Under the pieces are notes generated by a model, which worked only from the letters and a program-made list of their open reading frames with translations, was not told the origin of the DNA and ran no database searches. From Lysobacterales bacterium (GTDB taxonomy: Bacteria > Pseudomonadota > Gammaproteobacteria > Xanthomonadales > SZUA-36), in contig SHZL01000172.1 in NCBI GenBank assembly GCA_009692275.1, positions 1 through 6,083 of the forward strand: 6,083 nucleotides of DNA, written 5' to 3'. Of the stretch, positions 1 to 4,577 are shown piece by piece. Position 1 is the stretch's first letter. Each line of letters begins with the position of its first letter. The translations under genes were made by a program, and so were the position numbers.

Positions 1-320
1 CTCCCCAGCCACAGGCTGTCCTCCTGCTTGTGCGAATGCGTTACGCGGAAGCGGCTGGTGCCAATGGTCGACACCCCGAGCAGGCCATCTTTGAGCGTAT
101 ACCAGTCAACGATGCGCGCCAGCGTGCCGACGGGCGCGGTACGCACGGGTGCGATGGCTTCTTCGCCCTCGATGATCAGGCAGACACCAAATTCACTGTC
201 ATTGCGGGCACATTCGCGCACCATCGACAGGTAGCGTTGTTCAAAAATACGTAAAGGCAGCAGACCGCCTGGAAACAGCACGGTGCGCAGTGGGAACAGC
301 GGAACTTCAATCGCGCTCAT
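1..320 (-). CDS. LON substrate-binding (N-terminal) domain protein, 3' part missing
   Basis: The reading frame starts at ATG 320-318 and runs off the left edge, leaving 106 residues. It begins MSAIEVPLFPLRTVLFPGG and continues with LPLRIFEQRYLSMV, the hallmark opening of the LON substrate-binding domain (ATP-dependent protease La N-terminal family). Stand-alone versions are small proteins of about 190-200 residues with no ATPase or protease domain. Their role is poorly defined, and they are usually assumed to bind protein or peptide substrates. The visible part ends around VSTIGTSRFRV, which also fits the fold. The start codon lies inside the end of mpl (14-nt overlap), with GAGG a few bases upstream within the mpl coding sequence, so translation is probably coupled to mpl. 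From memory, a LON-domain gene also sits near mpl in Pseudomonas. Because the 3' end is missing, a fusion to a full Lon protease cannot be strictly excluded, but this start and context favour the stand-alone form. Confidence 0.88.
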   Translation of the reverse strand, partial: MSAIEVPLFPLRTVLFPGGLLPLRIFEQRYLSMVRECARNDSEFGVCLIIEGEEAIAPVRTAPVGTLARIVDWYTLKDGLLGVSTIGTSRFRVTHSHKQEDSLWLG

Positions 321-1677
321 TGCCCTCAAGCATGCTGCAAAAACGGCTGGGGGCAGCATCGAAGCCGCCATTGCTCATGAACACCACGTGATCGCCGCTG
401 CGCACGACGTCCTTCATTTGCTGCAGCAAGTCATCGCTGCGGGTAACCACGCGGCCCCTGCCTTCCAGTGGCGCCAGCGCCTCCTGCGGATCCCAGTTGA
501 TGCCCTCGCCAGCCTTGAGCCACACGCGGTCGGCCGCAACCAGCGCAGGGCCCAGCTCATCGATGTGCACCCCTGCGCGCATGGTGTTGCTGCGCGGTTC
601 CAGCGCCACCAGCAAGCGGGCATTTCCGATGTTGCGGCGCAGGCCCTCCAGGGTCAGCCGAATGGCCGTGGGGTGATGGGCAAAATCGTCGTAAACGCGA
701 ATGTCGTCAATATTAGCGACCAGCTCCATGCGACGCTTGACGCCGCGAAATGTGGCCAGGGCAGCGAGCGCCTGTTTTGGGTCGACTCCCGCAGCAGCGC
801 AGGCCGCGATGGCAGCACAGGCATTCATGGCGTTGTGCCGTCCCTGCATGGCCCAACTCAGTTTTCCCAACACCGCGCCAGCGCGGTACAGGTTGAGCTC
901 GGAGCCACCGGGCTTTACCAGCTGCACCCCCCATTCCGCGGCGTCGCTACCCAATGCAAATCGCTGCAAGCGGCTCCAGCAGCCCTGCTCCAGTAGGGAT
1001 TCCAGGTTGTCGTCCAGGCCATTGCTGATGATGGTGCCTTTGCCGGGTATGGTGCGGATCAGGTGATGAAACTGGGTCTGGATGGACGCGATGTCCGGGT
1101 AGATATCGGCGTGGTCGTATTCCAGGTTGTTGAGTACCGCTATTTGCGGGCGGTAGTGCACGAACTTGGCGCGCTTATCGAAAAACGCCGTGTCGTATTC
1201 ATCTGCCTCGACCACGAAGAACTGTTTGCCGTCCCTGGCCGAGGTGCCGAAATCATGCGGTACGCCACCGATCAGGAAGCCGGGTTGCAAACCGGCCTGT
1301 TCAAGTATCCACGCCACCATGCTCGAGGTGGTGGTCTTTCCGTGGGTGCCGGCGACGGCAATGACCGACTTGCCGCGCAAATAGTTCTCACCCAGCCAGC
1401 GCGGCCCCGAGGTGTAGTTCATGCCCTTGTTCAGGACATACTCAATCGCCGGGTTGCCGCGGCTCAGTGCATTGCCGATCACAACCAGGTCGGGCTGCGG
1501 GTCGAGATGTTCCGCGGCATACCCTTCAAACACCTCGATGCCCTCGGCTTCCAGCTGCGTGCTCATAGGCGGATAGGTGTGCTGATCGGAGCCGGAAACC
1601 CGGTGGCCGGCGCGCTTGGCAAGCAGGGCCACGCCACCCATAAAGGTACCACCAGCGCCCAGAATGTGAATGTGCAT
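307..1677 (-). CDS. mpl: UDP-N-acetylmuramate:L-alanyl-gamma-D-glutamyl-meso-diaminopimelate ligase (murein tripeptide ligase)
   Basis: Mpl is a cytoplasmic Mur-family ligase that joins recycled L-Ala-D-Glu-meso-DAP tripeptide to UDP-MurNAc using ATP, returning it to peptidoglycan synthesis. The 456-residue product is almost exactly the length of E. coli Mpl. It opens MHIHILGAGGTFMGG (E. coli MRIHILGICGTFMGG). The ATP P-loop is AGTHGKTTT (109-117). The central domain has VEADEYD (156-162) and NLEYDHAD (184-191), the GRHNAMN stretch follows at 279-285, and the C-terminal domain has YDDFAHHPTAI (329-339), EPRSNTM (360-366) and MSNGGF (434-439). DDFAHHPT and EPRSNTM distinguish Mpl/MurC-type ligases, and the N-terminus and length fit Mpl better than MurC. 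An in-frame ATG at 1731 would add 18 residues with no family match and would run into the upstream gene, so 1677 is preferred. AAGGG lies about 9 nt upstream of it. The gene is third in the adk operon, 22 nt after the membrane-protein gene, and overlaps the LON-domain gene by 14 nt. Confidence 0.97.
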   Translation of the reverse strand: MHIHILGAGGTFMGGVALLAKRAGHRVSGSDQHTYPPMSTQLEAEGIEVFEGYAAEHLDPQPDLVVIGNALSRGNPAIEYVLNKGMNYTSGPRWLGENYLRGKSVIAVAGTHGKTTTSSMVAWILEQAGLQPGFLIGGVPHDFGTSARDGKQFFVVEADEYDTAFFDKRAKFVHYRPQIAVLNNLEYDHADIYPDIASIQTQFHHLIRTIPGKGTIISNGLDDNLESLLEQGCWSRLQRFALGSDAAEWGVQLVKPGGSELNLYRAGAVLGKLSWAMQGRHNAMNACAAIAACAAAGVDPKQALAALATFRGVKRRMELVANIDDIRVYDDFAHHPTAIRLTLEGLRRNIGNARLLVALEPRSNTMRAGVHIDELGPALVAADRVWLKAGEGINWDPQEALAPLEGRGRVVTRSDDLLQQMKDVVRSGDHVVFMSNGGFDAAPSRFCSMLEGNERD

Positions 1678-1699
1678 GGAGATCAGCCCTTGTTTCAGC

Positions 1700-2221
1700 T
1701 CAGGTTGTAAACAGCAGGTCAACGACAACAAAATTCAACGCAAAGATCAATACCGCAACCAGCATGCCAAGGCTCATGTTCGTGGACAAGGCGCGGCGGT
1801 AAATGTGCGCATCGACCACCATGCTCCAGACAAAAGTGCCCACCCATACCAGCACCAGCAAGGGCTGGGCTGCTCCCGGACGTGCTTGCAGGACCAGCAG
1901 AATGGAAATGGCACCAAACATCAGGCCGGTGCCGGACAGCGCAGTGATGGTTTGGGGCAGGCGCGAGCTGATCTGGCGCAAACCGAGCAGCGCGGCGATG
2001 GCAATGAACTGGATTAAAACCGCCACCAGGCTGCGCGGCGCGGTTTCTGTTTCGCTCAGCACATTGTCGGCCACAAAACCCTCAAGCATGTAGAGCAATG
2101 CAAGCAGGAAAGCCAGTCCCCTGCCGGCCGGCAAATCCTGGGGCCCGCTGCGCAAACGCATGATGTCGGCCAACTGCAGGATGAAGCGGCCGGTGCCGCT
2201 GGGCCGGGGGAGGGTGGTCAC
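1700..2221 (-). CDS. small multi-pass membrane protein of unknown function
   Basis: I do not recognise this 173-residue protein. It has a polar N-terminal stretch (about 1-33) containing IMRLRSGPQDLPAG, then about five hydrophobic segments near 35-51, 64-81, 93-112, 119-138 and 149-171. That suggests an inner-membrane protein with short loops, most of its mass in the bilayer and no soluble catalytic domain. Charged or polar residues within or next to helices include E47 and the DAH at 137-139. The gene starts with GTG, 3 nt after the adk stop codon, and ends 22 nt before mpl, so it is almost certainly co-transcribed with both. No strong ribosome-binding site precedes the GTG, and an in-frame ATG at 2161 would give 153 residues. 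The longer form is favoured because it abuts adk and keeps the N-terminal segment. Nothing in the sequence ties it to nucleotide or peptidoglycan metabolism; operon position is the only clue. Confidence 0.8.
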   Translation of the reverse strand: MTTLPRPSGTGRFILQLADIMRLRSGPQDLPAGRGLAFLLALLYMLEGFVADNVLSETETAPRSLVAVLIQFIAIAALLGLRQISSRLPQTITALSGTGLMFGAISILLVLQARPGAAQPLLVLVWVGTFVWSMVVDAHIYRRALSTNMSLGMLVAVLIFALNFVVVDLLFTT

Positions 2222-2224
2222 TTG

Positions 2225-2794
2225 CTATGCGCGGCTGCGCAACACGCTGTTGATGCGCTGGAATACTTCCTCAATGCTGCCCTCGCCCAGTATTCGGGTC
2301 AGAACCCCCTTCCTGGCATAAAAAGCAATAACCGGGGCTGTTTGCTCCGCATACACCTTCATGCGATTGCGCACCACCGCTTCGTTGTCATCAACGCGGC
2401 CTTCCGCGGCGGCCCGTCCGGAAATCCGGGCTATGACCTGCTCTTCATCCACATCGATTTGCAAAGCCTCTTCCACCGGCTGGCCGAGGCGTTTCAGCAG
2501 GGCGTCCAGGGCTTCAGCCTGGGCGATGTTGCGTGGATAGCCATCCAGCACAAATCCTCCCTGTACATCGCTCTGGCCGAGGCGTTCCTCGATCAGGCCC
2601 AGCATGATGTCGTCGGAAACCAGGTCGCCGCGGTCCATGACGGCCTTGGCTTTCTTGCCCAGGTCAGTGCCTGCCGACACCGCTGCACGCAGCAGCACAC
2701 CAGTGGAAATGTGCGGCAAACCCAGTTGCCTGGTCAACAGGGCGGCCTGCGTGCCTTTGCCGGAGCCCGGGGCGCCGAGCAACACGATTCGCAT
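2225..2794 (-). CDS. adk: adenylate kinase, short form without LID insertion
   Basis: Adk catalyses ATP + AMP = 2 ADP in the cytoplasm. The product has 189 residues: P-loop GAPGSGKGT (7-15), AMP-binding segment STGVLLR (30-36), NMP-region RGDLVSDDI (55-63), and FVLDGYPRN (81-89) with D84 and R88. SGRAAAEGRVDDN (125-137) is the short LID, and VRNRMKVYAEQTAPVI (141-156) carries the LID-proximal arginines. E. coli Adk is 214 residues and has a roughly 25-30-residue LID domain that is absent here. Overall it resembles the 187-residue Xanthomonas type. The usual Asp of STGD(L/M)LR is Val33 here (codon GTG at 2698-2696). The start at 2794 gives the canonical MRIVLLGAPG; an ATG 9 nt upstream (2803) would add Met-Cys-Ile. 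No strong Shine-Dalgarno sequence is visible, only ACGAG 9 nt upstream of the ATG at 2794. It is the first gene of the minus-strand operon and divergent from pfp. Confidence 0.96.
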   Translation of the reverse strand: MRIVLLGAPGSGKGTQAALLTRQLGLPHISTGVLLRAAVSAGTDLGKKAKAVMDRGDLVSDDIMLGLIEERLGQSDVQGGFVLDGYPRNIAQAEALDALLKRLGQPVEEALQIDVDEEQVIARISGRAAAEGRVDDNEAVVRNRMKVYAEQTAPVIAFYARKGVLTRILGEGSIEEVFQRINSVLRSRA

Positions 2795-2821
2795 AATACA
2801 CATCTCGTCTACTAGAATATG

Positions 2822-2852
2822 GCGTTAACGCTAACCGCTAGCCTTGATCAAG
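2822..2852. promoter_or_regulatory. two perfect 10-bp palindromes in the adk/pfp divergent region
   Basis: GCGTTAACGC (2822-2831) and CTTGATCAAG (2843-2852) are both perfect palindromes, with centres 21 bp apart, about two helical turns. Between and partly overlapping them is the imperfect dyad GCTAACCGCTAGC. They overlap the proposed adk promoter and lie upstream of pfp, where a shared operator would be expected. No known regulator's consensus is recognised here. Confidence 0.3.
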
Positions 2853-2856
2853 TCAA
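2828..2856 (-). promoter_or_regulatory. candidate sigma70-type promoter for the adk operon
   Basis: Read on the minus strand, TTGACT (2856-2851, 5 of 6 to consensus) is followed after 17 nt by TAGCGT (2833-2828). TAGCGT matches the three best-conserved -10 positions (T1, A2, T6). Initiation would fall near 2821, giving a leader of about 27 nt to the adk ATG. An alternative -10, TATTCT (2818-2813), has no good -35 at the right distance. On the plus strand, TAGAAT (2813-2818) is a fair -10 for pfp but also lacks a clear -35. This is a pattern match only. Confidence 0.3.
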
Positions 2857-2890
2857 TGCAGCATACCCTGGCCCAAATGAGTCGATATTC

Positions 2891-4150
2891 ATGCTGAAAA
2901 ACATACTCTATGCCCAATCCGGAGGGGTGACTCCGGTGATCAACGCCACCGCCTGCGGCGTCATTGAAACTGCGCGCAAACACCGCGACCGGATTGGCAA
3001 GGTGCTGGCAGGCAAGGATGGAATCATCGGCATTTTACGCGAGGAATTGATCGACACGAGCCGGGAAAGCAAGGGTGACATTGCGGCCCTGCGGCATACG
3101 CCCGGCGGGGCTTTTGGCTCCTGTCGCTACAAGCTCAAGAGCATTGAGGAGAGCCAGCGCGAGTATGCGCGCCTGGTCGATGTATTGCGTGCTCACAACA
3201 TCGGATATTTTTTCTACAACGGCGGTGGCGATTCGGCCGATACGGCCTACAAGGTTTCACAAATCAGCAAGAAACTGGGTTTCCCGGTGCAGTGCATCGG
3301 TGTGCCCAAGACCATCGACAATGACTTGCCGATAACGGACACCTGCCCTGGTTTTGGTTCGGTGGCCAAGTACGTGGCGGTTTCCATCATGGAAGCGAGC
3401 CTCGATGTTGAGTCCATGGCTTCAAGCTCCACCAAGGTCTTTATCATGGAAGTCATGGGGCGGCATGCAGGCTGGATTGCCGCCGCCGGGGGACTGGCCC
3501 AGCGGGCAGAGGGGGATCCGCCGCATGTGATCCTGTTTCCGGAAGTGGTTTTTGACGAAGCGGCATTTCTGGCCAAGGTCAAACACGCCGTCGAGCACCA
3601 CGGTTATTGTTCGGTGGTAGTTTCGGAAGGAGTGCACTATCCGGACGGCCGTTTCCTGGCTGAAGCCGGGTCGCGGGATGCCTTTGGCCACGCCCAGTTG
3701 GGAGGAGCGGCTCCGGTGGTGGCGGAACTGGTCAGGTCGGCACTGGGTTACAAGTACCACTGGGCGGTTTCCGACTACCTGCAGCGTTCCGCCCGGCACA
3801 TCGCCTCCGCCACGGACGTCGAGCAGGCTTATGCGGTCGGCCAGGCGGCCGTGAAACTGGCCTTGCAGGGCAAGAACGGGGTCATGCCCGTGATCAAGCG
3901 GGTATCCGGCGATCCGTATCGCTGGAAGATCGAAGAGGCGTCGCTGAGCCGCGTGGCCAACCGCGAGAAACTTATGCCCCGGAACTTCATCAGCAAGGAC
4001 GGTTTCGGCATCACGTCCGCCGCGCGCAAGTACCTTGAGCCGCTGATCCGCGGTGAGTCCTATCCGCCCTACGACAAGCGCGGATTGCCACGCTATGTCC
4101 GGCTGAAAAAGAACCTGGTGAAAAAGATGCTGCCGGAATTTAAGGTGTAG
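2891..4150 (+). CDS. pfp: pyrophosphate-dependent 6-phosphofructokinase
   Basis: The enzyme reversibly phosphorylates fructose 6-phosphate to fructose 1,6-bisphosphate using PPi in place of ATP, so one enzyme can serve both glycolysis and gluconeogenesis. The 419-residue product begins MLKNILYAQSGGVTPVINAT, the usual opening of this family. Phosphate-donor specificity is read from NGGGDSADTA (110-119), where D114 replaces the Gly of the ATP-type GGDGS, and from PKTIDND (139-145), where K140 replaces the Gly of the ATP-type PGTIDND. Asp plus Lys at these sites marks PPi-dependent enzymes. MGRHAGW (189-195) is the substrate-binding signature. The length of about 420 fits the longer PPi-PFK group rather than the 320-residue bacterial ATP-PFK. 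The frame stays open 24 codons upstream to an ATG at 2819, but that extension has no family resemblance. The chosen ATG has only a weak ribosome-binding site. The gene is divergent from adk and upstream of hppA on the same strand, separated by the repeat array. Confidence 0.95.
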   Translation: MLKNILYAQSGGVTPVINATACGVIETARKHRDRIGKVLAGKDGIIGILREELIDTSRESKGDIAALRHTPGGAFGSCRYKLKSIEESQREYARLVDVLRAHNIGYFFYNGGGDSADTAYKVSQISKKLGFPVQCIGVPKTIDNDLPITDTCPGFGSVAKYVAVSIMEASLDVESMASSSTKVFIMEVMGRHAGWIAAAGGLAQRAEGDPPHVILFPEVVFDEAAFLAKVKHAVEHHGYCSVVVSEGVHYPDGRFLAEAGSRDAFGHAQLGGAAPVVAELVRSALGYKYHWAVSDYLQRSARHIASATDVEQAYAVGQAAVKLALQGKNGVMPVIKRVSGDPYRWKIEEASLSRVANREKLMPRNFISKDGFGITSAARKYLEPLIRGESYPPYDKRGLPRYVRLKKNLVKKMLPEFKV

Positions 4151-4167
4151 ACCGCTATCCCGTAGCT

Positions 4168-4267
4168 GCCGCTCCCGGCCATCCATCGGCAACTGCTCCT
4201 GCGTTGCCCTACCTCCTGCATCCCTGCAGTCGTGGCCTGCGCGGCACCGGTGCGTCCTTGCACAATG
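4168..4267. repeat. repeat unit A, full length (100 bp)
   Basis: Full unit, identical to 4321-4420. It includes the 47-bp central module (4187-4233) that is missing from the middle unit. On the minus strand its GGA hairpins are at 4250-4263 (GUGC-AAGGAC-GCAC), 4216-4229 (CUGC-AGGGAU-GCAG) and 4190-4206 (CAAC/GUUG stem, AGGA in the loop), plus a weaker GCC/GGC stem around AUGGAU at about 4178-4190. Confidence 0.93.
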
Positions 4268-4320
4268 GCCGCTCCCGGCCATCCATGGCCTGCGCGGCAC
4301 CGGTGCGTCCTTGCACAATG
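4268..4320. repeat. repeat unit B, short (53 bp, lacks the 47-bp module)
   Basis: This unit is the same as its neighbours except that 47 bp are absent between ATCCAT and GGCCTGC; the breakpoint is ambiguous by one base. The junction creates GGCCATCCATGGCC (4277-4290), which on the minus strand is a GGCC-AUGGAU-GGCC hairpin better than the equivalent in the long units. A second hairpin (GUGC-AAGGAC-GCAC) is at 4303-4316. Confidence 0.93.
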
Positions 4321-4420
4321 GCCGCTCCCGGCCATCCATCGGCAACTGCTCCTGCGTTGCCCTACCTCCTGCATCCCTGCAGTCGTGGCCTGCGCGGCAC
4401 CGGTGCGTCCTTGCACAATG
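4321..4420. repeat. repeat unit C, full length (100 bp)
   Basis: Identical to unit A. Minus-strand GGA hairpins are at 4403-4416, 4369-4382 and 4343-4359. The junction with unit B forms an AUGGCC/GGCCAU stem around GGGAGC (4318-4335), which competes for the same GGCC as the AUGGAU hairpin next to it. After this unit the sequence leaves the repeat at GCTGCTTGG. Confidence 0.93.
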
Positions 4421-4577
4421 GCTGCTTGGCCGGGAAGTGTTCGGCGGGTCGGCATTTTTCTTGGTTTTTTGTTAACATGGCGCGATTTTTCGGCACGGTG
4501 CCGTATTGGCCCCGGCGCGGACGGGTGCCGGTAGCAGCACTTGATATTCGCTTACTGATTTCTTGAGGGAGTTTCTG
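4421..4577 (+). promoter_or_regulatory. hppA upstream region and structured leader
   Basis: This 157-bp gap between the repeat array and hppA holds a T-rich stretch (4454-4470), a GTTAAC palindrome (4471-4476), a perfect dyad CGGCAC-G-GTGCCG (4491-4503), and a stronger hairpin at 4512-4531 with a 7-bp stem (one G-U pair) and loop GGACGG. The ribosome-binding site GAGGGAG (4565-4571) is strong, 6 nt before the ATG, and contains GGA. A possible promoter is TTGGTT (4461-4466), 17 nt, GATTTT (4484-4489), but the match is poor. An imperfect GCCG..AA/TTCGGC hairpin near 4429-4445 is followed at a distance by T-runs and is too weak to call a pfp terminator. No open reading frame of note is seen here. 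Confidence 0.4.

Larger units (their letters stand above)
4151..4420 (-). ncRNA. hypothetical CsrA/RsmA-binding (sponge) RNA encoded by the repeat array
   Basis: On the minus strand this roughly 270-nt stretch has 16 GGA triplets: six in each long unit, three in the short unit, and one in GCUACGGGAUAGC (4166-4154). Six sit in exact hexaloops of form C-ANGGAN-G on 4-bp GC-rich stems: AAGGAC three times, AGGGAU twice, AUGGAU once. Established knowledge is that CsrA/RsmA/RsmE bind GGA in such loops (consensus core CANGGANG) and that CsrB, RsmY and RsmZ carry many of them to titrate the protein. Against the call, I see no good minus-strand promoter upstream of 4420, no GacA-type upstream box, and no U-tract terminator after 4151. 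A dispersed extragenic repeat with the same hairpins would look identical. Transcription is unproven, and the ends given are those of the motif-rich region. Confidence 0.25.
4168..4420. repeat. tandem repeat array, three units of 100, 53 and 100 bp
   Basis: Three head-to-tail units abut exactly: 4168-4267 (100 bp), 4268-4320 (53 bp) and 4321-4420 (100 bp). I see no difference between the two 100-bp units. The middle unit equals the first 19 and last 34 bp of the long unit and lacks the central 47 bp. Each unit begins GCCGCTCCCGGCCATCCAT and ends with TGCGTCCTTGCACAATG. Units contain the palindrome GCACCGGTGC and several short inverted repeats, and each junction forms the dyad ATGGCC-GCTCCC-GGCCAT. 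There is no coding potential with family resemblance and no CRISPR-like spacing. Perfect identity suggests recent duplication or ongoing homogenisation. Confidence 0.95.

Noticed and set aside
283..1710. Long plus-strand frames opposite mpl (for example 283-996 and 1063-1710)
   Set aside because: Shadow frames of a GC-rich coding sequence. The minus-strand frame carries every Mpl motif.
1678..1731. Upstream ATG at 1731 as the mpl start
   Set aside because: It would add 18 residues without family match and overlap the preceding gene. The internal Met gives the canonical MHIHILGAGGTFMGG.
2222..2815. Plus-strand frame opposite adk
   Set aside because: Antisense shadow of adk with no recognisable domain; the minus strand encodes a complete adenylate kinase.
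2819..2890. Upstream ATG at 2819 as the pfp start
   Set aside because: It adds 24 residues without family resemblance and would place the start in the divergent promoter region. MLKNILYAQSGG matches the family start.
4168..4420. CRISPR array
   Set aside because: The units are contiguous with no unique spacers, and the difference between units is a 47-bp presence or absence. No cas genes are nearby.
3422..4455. Minus-strand open frames through the repeat array giving repeated peptides rich in Arg, Cys and Ala
   Set aside because: They exist only because the repeat lacks stops in some frames. Unit lengths of 100 and 53 shift the frame between copies, the frames run antisense into pfp, and the peptides resemble no family.
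4429..4470. Intrinsic terminator after pfp or the array on the plus strand
   Set aside because: The GCCG..AA/TTCGGC stem has a two-base bulge, and the first T-run starts several bases after the stem, so the spacing is wrong for an intrinsic terminator.
4541..4569. TTGATA (4541-4546) as the -35 of an hppA promoter
   Set aside because: It is a good -35 match, but the sequence 16-18 nt downstream is the ribosome-binding-site region with no -10-like hexamer.
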